From Gammaproteobacteria bacterium (GTDB lineage Bacteria > Pseudomonadota > Gammaproteobacteria > Steroidobacterales > Steroidobacteraceae), in NCBI GenBank assembly GCA_003137095.1, contig PLET01000065.1, forward strand, positions 1-64,000: a DNA stretch of 64,000 nt, read 5' to 3'. The notes under the pieces were generated by a model. The model worked only from the letters and a program-made list of their open reading frames with translations. It searched no databases and had not been told where the DNA came from. Every line of letters starts with the position of its first letter. The stretch's first letter is position 1. Made by a program: the position numbers and the translations under genes. This document shows, piece by piece, positions 51,199 to 61,226 of the stretch.

Positions 51199-52929
51199 TC
51201 AGCGGCGCTTGAGAATTTTACGCGGCTTCGGCGGCTTTTCGTCGACACGCGTGATGCGCATCTCCCGCCCGGCAACGCGGACTTTTTGCAGCGACTTGAA
51301 GATGGCCGGCGGCATGCCCTCTGGCAGGCCGACGAAACTGTGGTCTTCGCGGATGTCGACACGGCCGATGTGCACCCCTTCGATGCCCGCTTCGTTGGCG
51401 ATGGCGCCGACGATATTGCCGGGCTTGACGCCGTGGATCGAGCCGACTTCGATGCGAAAGGTTTCCATCTCGGCCGCCGCCGGCCGCGTCGCCTGCCGTT
51501 GCCCTGCCGACGGCCGCTCGGTTCGCTGTGGCCGCTCGGTTCGCTGTGGCGGCTCGGTACGCGCCGGCGGCTGCGCAGCCCGCGCGGGCTTGGCGTCCAG
51601 GAGCAACGGCGTCGTGCCCTGGGACAGGCCGGCGAGCGCGGCCGCGATGTCGATGAGCGGCAGGCCGGTCTCGATCTCCAGTTGTTCCAGCACCGGCCGG
51701 TAGGCCGTGGCCTCACCCTTCGCAACGGCCTCGACGATGCGCAGTTTGAGCTTGTCGATGCGCCGCGCATTGACCGCGTCGACGCTCGGCAGGTTCATCG
51801 GTTCGATGGTCTGGCGGGTGGCGCGTTCTATGGCCCGCAGCATGTTGCGCTCGCGCGGCGCGATGAACAGAATGGCCTCGCCGCTGCGGCCCGCCCGGCC
51901 GGTGCGGCCGATGCGATGGACATAGGACTCGGTATCATATGGGACGTCATAATTGACCACATGACCGATGCGTTCAACGTCGAGTCCGCGCGCCGCGACG
52001 TCGGTCGCGACCAGGATGTCGATCTGGCCGGCCTTGAGCCGCGCCACGGTGCGTTCGCGCAGCGCCTGCGGGATGTCGCCGTTGAGCGGCGCGGCGGCGA
52101 AGCCGCGCGCCTCCAGCTTCTCGGCCAGTTCGACCGTGGATTGTTTGGTGCGGGTGAACACCAGCATGCCGTCGAAGCTCTCGGCCTCCAGGATGCGCGT
52201 CAGGGCATCCAGCTTGTGCACGCCGCTCACCAGCCAATAGCGCTGCCGGATGTTGGTGGCGGTGCTGGTCTTGCTCTTGATGGTGACTTCGACCGGGGAA
52301 CGCAGGTGCTTTTGGGCGATGCGCCGGATGGCCGCGGGCAGGGTGGCGGAAAACAACGCGACCTGGCGCTGCGGCGGAGTCTGCTCCAGGATGCTTTCCA
52401 CGGCGTCGACGAAGCCCATGTGCAGCATCTCGTCGGCTTCATCGAGAACCAGCAGGGTCAATCCCGTGAGCTTCAGCGTGCCTCGATTCATGTGATCGAT
52501 CACGCGACCCGGGGTTCCCACCACCACATGCACACCGCGCCGCAGGGCGTTCAACTGCGGCTGATAGCTTTGGCCGCCGTAGATGGGCAATACATGAAAG
52601 CCCTTGATGTGCGCGGCGTAGCGCAGGAATGCCTCGGACACCTGTAGGGCGAGTTCGCGGGTGGGCACCAGCACCAGCACCTGCGGCTCATGCCGGGAGA
52701 CGTCGATTCGCGACAGCGCCGGCAGGGCGAACGCCGCGGTCTTGCCGGTGCCGGTCTGCGCCTGGCCGAGCATGTCGGCGCCGGACAACAGCACCGGTAT
52801 GGTGGCCGCCTGGATGGGCGATGGCGACTCGTAACCCACATCGGCCAGGGCGCGCAGCACGGGTTCGGAAAGTCCGAGGTCGCGAAAGGCGGTGGCAGTG
52901 GGCGGGACAACCGCGGGAATGGCGCTCAT
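51199..52929 (-). CDS. DEAD-box RNA helicase (DeaD/CsdA-like with C-terminal DbpA-type RNA-binding domain)
   Basis: [43 protein letters not shown]-terminal [28 protein letters not shown]. Confidence 0.95.
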   Translation of the reverse strand: MSAIPAVVPPTATAFRDLGLSEPVLRALADVGYESPSPIQAATIPVLLSGADMLGQAQTGTGKTAAFALPALSRIDVSRHEPQVLVLVPTRELALQVSEAFLRYAAHIKGFHVLPIYGGQSYQPQLNALRRGVHVVVGTPGRVIDHMNRGTLKLTGLTLLVLDEADEMLHMGFVDAVESILEQTPPQRQVALFSATLPAAIRRIAQKHLRSPVEVTIKSKTSTATNIRQRYWLVSGVHKLDALTRILEAESFDGMLVFTRTKQSTVELAEKLEARGFAAAPLNGDIPQALRERTVARLKAGQIDILVATDVAARGLDVERIGHVVNYDVPYDTESYVHRIGRTGRAGRSGEAILFIAPRERNMLRAIERATRQTIEPMNLPSVDAVNARRIDKLKLRIVEAVAKGEATAYRPVLEQLEIETGLPLIDIAAALAGLSQGTTPLLLDAKPARAAQPPARTEPPQRTERPQRTERPSAGQRQATRPAAAEMETFRIEVGSIHGVKPGNIVGAIANEAGIEGVHIGRVDIREDHSFVGLPEGMPPAIFKSLQKVRVAGREMRITRVDEKPPKPRKILKRR

Positions 52930-52997
52930 GGGGACTACCTGCAGGCAAGGACGCCAAGTCTAGCGGTTTGACGCGGTATTGCTACCATGCGCGTCCT

Positions 52998-53723
52998 ATG
53001 GGACGCATATTCGAAGTCAGAAAGCACGCGATGTTCGCCCGCTGGAACCGCATGGCGAAGCAGTTCACCCGGGTCGCGAAGGACATCGCGATCGCGGTGC
53101 ACGCCGGCGGCCCGGACCCGGCCGGCAACCCGACGCTGCGACGCGTCCTGCAGAACGCGCGCGCAGTCAACATGCCGAAGGACAAGACCGATGCGGCCAT
53201 CCGGCGCGCGTCGGGCAAGGAGGCCCAGAACTACCAGGAGATTCTCTACGAAGGCTATGCGCCGCATGGGGTCGCGCTGCTGGTGGAGGCGGCCACCGAC
53301 AATCCCACCCGCACCGTGGGCAGCTTGCGCAACATATTCTCCAAGGGCGGCGGCAATCTGGGCAACACCGGCAGCGTCAGCTTCCTGTTCAAGAAAATGG
53401 GGGTGTTTCGCCTGGATCCCGCCACCGTTAAATCGCAGGACGATCTCGAGCTGGATCTCATCGATCACGGGCTGGAGGAAATGGGTGAAAGCAGCGGCGA
53501 CAAGGGCGAGCCGCAACTGGTGATCCGCTGCGCCTTCGTCGATTTCGGCAAGCTGCAGGAGGCGCTGGAGGCGCGCGGCATCACGCCGCTGTCCGCGGAG
53601 CACGAATTCATCTGCGCCGTGCCGACGGAGCTACCGGAAGCGGAGGCAGCCGAGGTCCTCGCCTTGATCGACAAGCTGGAGCAGGACGACGACGTTCAAA
53701 AGGTGTTTCACACGCTCGCGTGA
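52998..53723 (+). CDS. YebC/PmpR family transcriptional/translation regulator
   Basis: [45 protein letters not shown]. Confidence 0.94.
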   Translation: MGRIFEVRKHAMFARWNRMAKQFTRVAKDIAIAVHAGGPDPAGNPTLRRVLQNARAVNMPKDKTDAAIRRASGKEAQNYQEILYEGYAPHGVALLVEAATDNPTRTVGSLRNIFSKGGGNLGNTGSVSFLFKKMGVFRLDPATVKSQDDLELDLIDHGLEEMGESSGDKGEPQLVIRCAFVDFGKLQEALEARGITPLSAEHEFICAVPTELPEAEAAEVLALIDKLEQDDDVQKVFHTLA

Positions 53724-53859
53724 GCTAGGAGGCTTCCCGCGCTCGAGCTCCGAGGCTTCCCGGGCTCGACCACGGAGGCTCCCTTAAGGATCCGTAATCC
53801 TGTCATCCGCAAGTCGCGCCCGGCGTTCTCCATACAGGTTCGGCAAATGGAGAAGGTCC

Positions 53860-54018
53860 ATGAAGCGTTTGTTCAAGATATTGATTCCATTGGGTTTGGT
53901 CCTGACCGCCGGCTGCGTCGTCGCGCCGCTGGGCCCGCGCGGCTATTACGGTCCTCGGGTCGCGGTGGTCGCGCCCGCGCCGGTGGTGGTGGTGCGCCCC
54001 TATCACTACGGCTGGTGA
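53860..54018 (+). CDS. small lipoprotein-like protein, 52 aa
   Basis: MKRLFKILIPLGLVLTAGCVVAPLGPRGYYGPRVAVVAPAPVVVVRPYHYGW; lipobox LTAGC; not in ORF track. Confidence 0.65.
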   Translation: MKRLFKILIPLGLVLTAGCVVAPLGPRGYYGPRVAVVAPAPVVVVRPYHYGW

Positions 54019-54199
54019 TGGCTTGGCGTGGGCCGGCCCTGCCGGCCCTGCGCTTTCAGATCGTCAATGTGTTCACACGCGACCGCGGCTGCCCGCCCGC
54101 GGATCGTGTCATGACATATTCTGGGCGCGGCGTGATTCGCGCAAATTGCGAGTAAGTGCCATGCTGTAAATTGGATTTCCCCAGGCGCCGGACCTTCGC

Positions 54200-55184
54200 A
54201 TGGCCGCTTCAGAGATCAGCGTCACCGTGCCCGTTTACAACGGTGCGGCCTTTTATGACAGCGCTCTTGACTCGATCCTGCGGCAGGACTGCCCACATTT
54301 AGAGATAATCGTCGTCGACGACGGATCTACCGATGATCTGGACGAGAACATTCGCCGCCGCAGGGTCGGTGTCCGCTGTTTTCGGCAACCGCGGCGCGGT
54401 CCAGCTGCAGCGCGAAACACTGGCATCCGCGCCGCGAGCGCCAGGTGTCCCTGCTGTATCGGCGCCATGCCGCGAACATGACCCGCTGTAGAACCCGCGA
54501 GGCGAACCTGCGCGTCCTGCAGCGGCGTCTGCGGCCGCTGCGGCCGCGCAGACCTATGCCGTCATGGAGACCGTGCTCGTGGACGACGGGTCGTCCGACG
54601 GCACCGCGGAGCTGGTCGCCGAGCGCTTTCCGACCATACGCCTCATCCGGCAGATGCGCACCGGACACCCTGGCGCGCGAAACCGGGGCATTCGCGAGTC
54701 GCGTGGTGAATTCCTCTCCTTCGTCGATCAGGATGACTTATGGTCGCCCGAGAAGACTGAATCCCAGGTTCGGTGCCTGCTCCATGACCCGGCGCTGGAC
54801 CTCGTATTCGGTCACATCCACAATTTCTTCTCACCGGAGATGACGGTGGAGGATACGCGGCGCGTGGCGGCACCGATGAATTCGCTGCCGGGTCAACTGC
54901 AGGGCGCCATGCTTGCCAGGCGGCGCTCATTTGAGCGCGTCGGCCCTTTCAACGAGTTCAGGGATGTCGGCGATTTTCTGGAATGGTATGGACGTGCCAT
55001 GGTTCTGCGACTGAAGGTGCACATGCAGCCGGAGACCGTGTTGCGGCGGCGGATTCACGCCGGCAACCACCAACGGACTCGTACAGATCGGGGGAGAGGC
55101 TACCTCCCGGTGCTCAAGGATCTTCTGGACCTGCGCCGCCGCGCTGCCTCCCGGCCTGGGATCGACGAGCCGCCGGAATCCTGA
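54200..55184 (+). pseudogene. decayed GT2 glycosyltransferase region (at least two remnants)
   Basis: GT2 N-terminus (54200-~54430) joined out of frame to a GT2 C-terminal motif VSLLYRRHAANMT (~54431-54530), then a second GT2 lacking its N-terminus (METVLVDDGSSDG... from 54564, third frame). Confidence 0.75.
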
Positions 55185-55248
55185 CGGCACGACATAACCC
55201 CGGGATTTCGGGGACCGCGCGGTTGCCCATCACGACATCAATTCGCAT

Positions 55249-55788
55249 ATGTCATATCCAAACGAGCCGTTGCTCACCGGGATTTTCTCGGGAATGATTT
55301 GTGAGAATATACCGCAGGTCCGCGCCAAGAAAAAACATCGGGGAATCTCTACCGTGAAATGCACGCATTGGCAGTTGAACGATCGCGAGGTGTCGAGCGA
55401 AGTGATCGAAGGCGAACTCATCGTCATGCACCTTAAAACCGGAAAATATTACTCGAGTTCAGGGACCGGTCCATTGGTCTGGGCATGTCTGGAGGCCGGA
55501 ATGTCGGCCGCCGCGACCCGTGATTTCGTCGCCTCATGCTGTCGCGTGTCGCCACAGTCCATTGAAAGCGACATCGACGGGTTCATCGAGAGCGTGGCCG
55601 CGGAGCAGCTGATGCGCGAGTCGACCGCGGAGGTCGATCCGGTGCCCCCACCGTGCACCGACCCCCCGGTGTACAGCAAACCTGTACTTCAGGTTTACTC
55701 GGATATGAAGGACCTTCTGCTGCTCGATCCGATCCACGACGTGAGTGAGGACGGATGGCCGATGCGGCCGACCGCCGACAAAGCCTGA
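55249..55788 (+). CDS. PqqD-like (RRE-type) protein with C-terminal RiPP-leader-like tail
   Basis: WQLNDREVSSEVIEGELIVMHLKTGKYYSSSGTGPLVWACLEAG PqqD-like; tail YSKPVLQVYSDMKDLLLLDPIHDVSEDGWP; start could be GTG 55351. Confidence 0.8.
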   Translation: MSYPNEPLLTGIFSGMICENIPQVRAKKKHRGISTVKCTHWQLNDREVSSEVIEGELIVMHLKTGKYYSSSGTGPLVWACLEAGMSAAATRDFVASCCRVSPQSIESDIDGFIESVAAEQLMRESTAEVDPVPPPCTDPPVYSKPVLQVYSDMKDLLLLDPIHDVSEDGWPMRPTADKA

Positions 55789-55795
55789 AGTCCTC

Positions 55796-56500
55796 GTGCG
55801 CGCGCCCAGCGTCAGCGTCGTCATCCCCTGCTTCAACGCGGCGGCTTTTCTGGCGACCGCGGTGGAAAGTGTCATCCGGCAGCGCGGCGACCCGATCGAA
55901 ATCATCGTCGTCGACGACGGTTCCACAGACGAAACCGCGTCCATAGCCTTGTCCTTCGGATCGGCCGTCAAACTCCTGCGCCAGCCCAACGCGGGAATCG
56001 GCGCGGCGCGCAACGCCGGGCTGGCGCTCGCCGGCGGCGAAATCGTGGCGTTTCTGGACGCCGATGACCTTTGGACGGACAACTCGCTCGCCGCGCGCTT
56101 GATGGTGTTGCAGGCCTCACCGGACATCGACGGGGTGTTCGGTCAGTGCGAACAATTCTTCGACGCCGGGCTGGATCCCCTTACCAGCGCCAAATGGGCG
56201 GTGGATCTGCGCCGACAGCAATTCCGTAATGCCGGTGCCATGCTCATACGCCGCGTTGCGTTCAATCGCGTCGGCGGCTTCGGCACGGACCTGCAGGTCG
56301 GCGAAATGGTGGATTGGCTCGGACGCGCCGAAGCCGCCGCCGTCGCGTTCGCCAACATCGACGATCTGGTGCTGCTGCGCCGGATTCACGGCAGAAACAA
56401 CTCGTTGCGCACCGACCTGAGGAAGGGCGATATTCTGCGTGCGCTCAAGCGATCCATCGACGTCAGACGCGCGCGACGTGAGCCCCCCGGCGCCTCATGA
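55796..56500 (+). CDS. GT2 family glycosyltransferase
   Basis: VSVVIPCFNAAAFLATAVESVIRQRGDPIEIIVVDDGSTDET, FLDADDLW; GTG start. Confidence 0.88.
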   Translation: MRAPSVSVVIPCFNAAAFLATAVESVIRQRGDPIEIIVVDDGSTDETASIALSFGSAVKLLRQPNAGIGAARNAGLALAGGEIVAFLDADDLWTDNSLAARLMVLQASPDIDGVFGQCEQFFDAGLDPLTSAKWAVDLRRQQFRNAGAMLIRRVAFNRVGGFGTDLQVGEMVDWLGRAEAAAVAFANIDDLVLLRRIHGRNNSLRTDLRKGDILRALKRSIDVRRARREPPGAS

Positions 56501-57672
56501 TGGACGGCGGCGCCTTGCGCAACAGCGCCTTTGAGGAGCCAGGCCTCTGGCCGAGTACGGAGCAGAAACTGGTGCTGAGGGCTGCGCTCGGAGACCGGTG
56601 CGATTCAGGCACGGCATTCGCAGCGTGGCGCCGCGATTTGGACGAATCAAAGCCTTTCGATCATGAGATTGCCAGGCTCCTGCCGCTGCTTTACGACAAC
56701 TTGCGAAGGTGGGACTGCAAGGACGGGCTGATGGACCGCCTCAAAGGCGCGTACCGCATGAATTGGGTCAAAGTTCAGACGCTGTTCGCGCAGCTGCGGC
56801 CGCCGCTCGAGGGGCTCGCGGTGGCGGGAGTCGACATCATCATGCTCAAGGGCGCTCCTTTGGCGGTCGCCTATTATCGAACACCGGCAACGCGTCCGAT
56901 GATGGATATCGACATCGCCGTCCCAGCGAACGAGGTGAGTCGCTGCCTGGCGGTGCTGGGGGGACTGGGCTGGACACCGCGGGCGTTCTTTTGCAAAGAC
57001 GTACTTCGCCTGCGCAACGCGCTTGCCATTTATGGGCCCGATGGACAGGAATTTGATCTTCACTGGCGCATACTCCCGGAGTTTTCGGATCCCCGCGCCG
57101 ACGCGGAGTTCCGCCGACACAGCGTACCCTTCCAATTCTTGGGTCAGGCGGTACACATGCCGGACGCCACGCGGATGCTGGTTCATTCGGTCTTTCACGG
57201 CGTTCGTTGGAACGCGGAGCCGACGGTACGCTGGCTGGCGGACGCCACCTTCATACTGCGCAATCATGCTGGGGAGATCGACTGGGATTGGCTAGCTGAT
57301 TTTGCCCGAAGGTGGCAAATGTCGCACCGCTTGGGGCTGGGCCTTGCCTACCTCGCCGAACACCTCGGGGCTCAGATACCCTTGCATGTGCTGCAGACGC
57401 TGCGCATGCGCCGCCCGACCTGGGTGGAGCGGGTGGAATCGCGCACCTTGCTGCGCGACGAACGCGCGGTTTACGCGGGCATGCTGGGTCCGATCGCGCT
57501 GCCATTCGGCGACTACGTGCGATTCATCGCAGGCGCGAATCCGATCAGGGCGGCCTGGGATTTCGTGGTGTTCCTGCGCATCTATTGGGGACTGCGTCGG
57601 CGGCGGGAAATCGCAGGCTATCTGTGGCGCGGCATCAAGGCCCGCTGGCGGAGGGCGCTGCATGGCCGTTGA
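56497..57672 (+). CDS. nucleotidyltransferase family protein (NTP_transf_5-like)
   Basis: GVDIIMLKGAPLAVAYYRTPATRPMMDIDIAVP...EFDLHWRILPEF. Confidence 0.85.
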   Translation: MMDGGALRNSAFEEPGLWPSTEQKLVLRAALGDRCDSGTAFAAWRRDLDESKPFDHEIARLLPLLYDNLRRWDCKDGLMDRLKGAYRMNWVKVQTLFAQLRPPLEGLAVAGVDIIMLKGAPLAVAYYRTPATRPMMDIDIAVPANEVSRCLAVLGGLGWTPRAFFCKDVLRLRNALAIYGPDGQEFDLHWRILPEFSDPRADAEFRRHSVPFQFLGQAVHMPDATRMLVHSVFHGVRWNAEPTVRWLADATFILRNHAGEIDWDWLADFARRWQMSHRLGLGLAYLAEHLGAQIPLHVLQTLRMRRPTWVERVESRTLLRDERAVYAGMLGPIALPFGDYVRFIAGANPIRAAWDFVVFLRIYWGLRRRREIAGYLWRGIKARWRRALHGR

Positions 57673-59392
57673 GGATCGTCTGGTCTGGCTGGGGCTGCCG
57701 GACGCCTCCGGGCGGGCGCTGCTGGCGCGGTATTTCCGACCGTGGTATGGCCTGCTCGCGTTCTACGTGATCCTGGCGTCCGTTCAATCGCTGGGCAATC
57801 TGCCGGTGCTGTGGCTGCTGAAGATGCTGTTCGATACGGCGCTGCCAAGGGGTGACATCCGGCTGTTGATCGAACTGGCGGGCGGCGTGCTGGCGATCCG
57901 GATGGCATCCAGCCTGCTCGGATTGTTCCTGAGGTGGATCGTCGTGCGGATCATCAAGCGGTCCGTCGCCAATATGCGCGGCGATCTGCTGTGCACCGTC
58001 TACGGCGGATTCGAACGGCCAGGCAGCGCGGCGGATCTCGATCGTCTGCACTCGCGGATCGTCAACGATACCGAACGGATCGACGGCGTCTGCAACGCGC
58101 TGCTGTCCGGTATGCTGCCGGCCGCCATCACCAGCATTGCCCTGCTGATCGTGCTGTTCCGTCAAAGCTGGGTCTTGATGGGCATCGGTGCCTTGACATT
58201 GCCTGTAGTGTGGATGACGTCGCGACTCGCGAGGCGCAGACTGCAGCGCGTGGTTGCGAGATTTCACGACGCCTTCGAGGCCTTCAGCAAATCGGCATCG
58301 TTCGCCCTTCGGCAATTGCGCCTGACACGCGTACAGGGTTTCGAGGACGGGGAACTCAGGCGCCAAAAGGGCATTCTCGGGAAGCTCGAGCGCGACGGCG
58401 TGCGCATGTCCATGGCATTCGCTCTGCATAATGATCTTCAGGTCATGATGTCCGGCTGGGGGGCCATTCTGTTATTGGTGGCTGGTGGATTCGAGGTCAT
58501 CTCCGGGCGCATGACTTTCGGCGCCCTGGCCGTCTTCTATTTCGGCGCCGGCATGCTTTATGGGTTGATGGGATCCCTGCTCGGTGCCGCGGCGGAAGTC
58601 GCCGGCGGCCAGCAGTCGCTGCGGCACGTGGCGACATTGACCGAAGCGGCAGCGCTTCGAACCGGCGGCTGCGCCACGATCCGGTTTCAGGGCGGATTCG
58701 GACTCGAGGGCGTCATTTTCGACTACGCGGGAACGCGGGTGTTGAACGGCGTGGATCTGGTCATCCCGGCGGGTGCCCGGGTGGCCATCATCGGCGCCAA
58801 CGGCTCGGGCAAATCCACCTTGCTGGGGGTGATGCTTGGGTTGTTGCGTCCGGCGGCGGGAGTGGTGCGAGCTGACGGTCAGGATTGCGCAGCCATGGAC
58901 CTGCCGGCATTCCGCCGCCAGATCGGCGTCGTACTTCAGCACCCGTCCTTTTTCCACGGTACGGTGCGGGAGAACATCGCCTACGGAGTGCCGGAAGCGG
59001 ACGATGCCGCCATCGCGGAGGCGGTCGCACTCGCGGGAGCCGGTGAGTTGATCGCCTCCCTGTCCGGAGGCTATGACGCCCTGCTCGGCGAGGGCGGCGC
59101 CACGCTTTCCGGCGGCGAGACCCAGCGGTTGGCCATTGCCCGCGCGCTGTTGCGGCGGCCGCGCGCGCTCGTGCTGGATGAGCCCACCAATCATCTTGAC
59201 GTGAATGCGGTGTGCCAACTGATCGACACGTTTGCCCATCTGACGCCCCGCCCGACCGTGGTCCTCGTGAGCCACGATGCGCGCGTGCTGGAAATCGTCG
59301 ACGCAACCTATCGGCTGGAGGGCGGCAGTCTGCACAAAATGGTCCGTCATGAACCGGCACGCGGTGCAGCACCCACGGCCGCGGGCGCCTGA
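57662..59392 (+). CDS. ABC transporter, fused permease/ATPase (peptide/lipid exporter type)
   Basis: Walker A IIGANGSGKSTLLGVML, signature LSGGETQRLAIARALL; start MAVEDRLVWLGL inside longer ORF. Confidence 0.9.
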   Translation: MAVEDRLVWLGLPDASGRALLARYFRPWYGLLAFYVILASVQSLGNLPVLWLLKMLFDTALPRGDIRLLIELAGGVLAIRMASSLLGLFLRWIVVRIIKRSVANMRGDLLCTVYGGFERPGSAADLDRLHSRIVNDTERIDGVCNALLSGMLPAAITSIALLIVLFRQSWVLMGIGALTLPVVWMTSRLARRRLQRVVARFHDAFEAFSKSASFALRQLRLTRVQGFEDGELRRQKGILGKLERDGVRMSMAFALHNDLQVMMSGWGAILLLVAGGFEVISGRMTFGALAVFYFGAGMLYGLMGSLLGAAAEVAGGQQSLRHVATLTEAAALRTGGCATIRFQGGFGLEGVIFDYAGTRVLNGVDLVIPAGARVAIIGANGSGKSTLLGVMLGLLRPAAGVVRADGQDCAAMDLPAFRRQIGVVLQHPSFFHGTVRENIAYGVPEADDAAIAEAVALAGAGELIASLSGGYDALLGEGGATLSGGETQRLAIARALLRRPRALVLDEPTNHLDVNAVCQLIDTFAHLTPRPTVVLVSHDARVLEIVDATYRLEGGSLHKMVRHEPARGAAPTAAGA

Positions 59393-61216
59393 GTGACCGA
59401 ACCCAACGGCAACTCGAGATTCGGTCAGCGGTCCGAGGCCGAACAAGCGGCGTTCGTCGGAGCGGTGCTGCAGGCAAGCCGCGAGGCCGAGAAGCGAGTC
59501 GCGCCCTTGCGGGCTGCGCTGCGCATCGCCGGATGCAGGATCGACGTGCTGTTCACCGGGGCGCGGATGGTCGAACAGCTCCTGCCGGCACTGCGCCACA
59601 ATCTGATTGGTGACGGATCGGCGGCCAAAGCGGTCGTGCACGTCTGGGACACGACGACGACCGGTGCGCGCATGCCGCCGCCGCCCTGCGGCGCGGAGCA
59701 TTTCACCGACCGCGGAGATATCTGGGGCTTCAAGAGCACGCGTTATCGAATCGTTTACCAGCAGGCAGAGTGCGCGGTCAATGTGATGGATCTCGCGACC
59801 GGCGAGGCGGCGTATTGGGTTCACCATCCCGAGAACATGCCGTTCTGGACCAAGGCTTCGCCGCTGCGCACCATTTTGCACTGGACCTTGGAGAAGGACG
59901 GGGCGCAACTGCTGCATGCCGCGGCGATCGGCGACACGCGCGGTGCAGTACTGTTGACGGGCAAGGGTGGCATCGGCAAGTCAACCACGTCGTTGGCGGC
60001 GCTCAGGGACGGCTTGAGCTACGTAGGCGACGACTACGTGGCCGTACGACTGACGCCGGCGCCGCAGGTATTCTCGCTATATTGCACCGCCAAATTGAAT
60101 GCTCAGGACATGGAGAAATTTCCGGCCCTGGCCGCGCACGTGACCAATGTCCCGTCGATCTACGGGGAAAAGGCCGTCATCGATCTGCGTGGCATGTCGA
60201 GCCAGTTGCGGGTCGAGATGCCGCTGCGAGCCGTGCTCACGCCGCGCGTGATCGGCGGTTTGGATACCGACTTCGTACCCGCGGATCCCTTGACGATACG
60301 GCGGGCGGCGGCCTTCACCACATTGGCGCAATTGCCATACGCGGGCCAGCAAACCCAGGATTTCATCGAGCGGCTGGTAGACAGTCTGCCCTGCTTTACG
60401 CTGCGCTTGGGCACCGATATGCGGCGGGTGACGCTGGCGATCGAATCCTTGCTTGTGGATTCTGAAGCCGGGGTGCGCAGTTCGACCACTCTCGAGGAGC
60501 CGCCAGTGCAGGCATCCGGCCCGACGCCGCTGGTGAGCGTGATCGTACCCGTCTACAATGGCGCGACATTCTTGCGCGATGCCATCGACAGCATCCTCGC
60601 GCAGAATTATCCGAGCCTCGAGATCCTGGTGATCGATGACGGCTCGCAGGACGACATCGACGCTGCCGTGGCACGACTCCCGGTCGACGTGCGTTTCGTC
60701 AGGCAGCCGAATCGGGGGCCGGCCGGGGCACGGAATCGTGGCGTGGGGGACGCCTCGGGTTCCATCATCGCTTTTCTGGACGTGGATGACCTATGGCCCC
60801 CGGGCACATTGCGGATTCTGTTGCGCGAACTTGCGGCCGATCCGAATCTGCAGGTCGTGCAGGGCGATGCTCTGGTGCTCGTCAGAGATGCGGCCTCGGG
60901 ACACTACGACGTCACCGGCGATCCGGAATTGGCGTTTCCCTTCTACATCGGCGCCGCCCTCTACCGGCGCAGCGTGTTCGAAAAGATAGGCCTGTTCGAC
61001 GATCGAATGCGCCTCGCGGAGGATACCGATTGGTACATGAGGCTGCAGGAGAGCGGACTGACGTACCGGCGCGTCGACCACGTGAGCCTGCACGTGCGGC
61101 GGCATGGCGGCAACATGACGCTGGCGGTTCCTCAATCTGACTTGATCAAGTCGACCATGGCCGCAATCAAGAAATCTCTGGATCGGACCCGCGGCACGGG
61201 CCGGCCTCCCCGCTGA
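59393..61216 (+). CDS. HprK-like serine kinase domain fused to a GT2 glycosyltransferase domain
   Basis: AVLLTGKGGIGKSTTSLAALRDGLSYVGDDYVAV plus VSVIVPVYNGATFLRDAIDSILAQNYPSLEILVIDDGS in one uninterrupted frame; GTG start. Confidence 0.88.
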   Translation: MTEPNGNSRFGQRSEAEQAAFVGAVLQASREAEKRVAPLRAALRIAGCRIDVLFTGARMVEQLLPALRHNLIGDGSAAKAVVHVWDTTTTGARMPPPPCGAEHFTDRGDIWGFKSTRYRIVYQQAECAVNVMDLATGEAAYWVHHPENMPFWTKASPLRTILHWTLEKDGAQLLHAAAIGDTRGAVLLTGKGGIGKSTTSLAALRDGLSYVGDDYVAVRLTPAPQVFSLYCTAKLNAQDMEKFPALAAHVTNVPSIYGEKAVIDLRGMSSQLRVEMPLRAVLTPRVIGGLDTDFVPADPLTIRRAAAFTTLAQLPYAGQQTQDFIERLVDSLPCFTLRLGTDMRRVTLAIESLLVDSEAGVRSSTTLEEPPVQASGPTPLVSVIVPVYNGATFLRDAIDSILAQNYPSLEILVIDDGSQDDIDAAVARLPVDVRFVRQPNRGPAGARNRGVGDASGSIIAFLDVDDLWPPGTLRILLRELAADPNLQVVQGDALVLVRDAASGHYDVTGDPELAFPFYIGAALYRRSVFEKIGLFDDRMRLAEDTDWYMRLQESGLTYRRVDHVSLHVRRHGGNMTLAVPQSDLIKSTMAAIKKSLDRTRGTGRPPR

Positions 61217-61226
61217 GCACCGGCGC

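Noticed and set aside
51510-51570. RTERPQ-type short repeats in the DEAD-box helicase as a mobile or phase-variable element
   Set aside because: In-frame low-complexity linker before the RNA-binding domain, common in this family
54147-54172. Minus-strand TGGCACTTACTCGCA near the GT2 island as a sigma54 promoter
   Set aside because: GG-GC spacing is 11, not 12, and no suitable minus-strand gene lies downstream
54200-54564. Single-base sequencing frameshift in one GT2 gene
   Set aside because: About 110 codons between the GT2 motifs are missing, so a simple indel cannot explain it; assembly collapse remains possible
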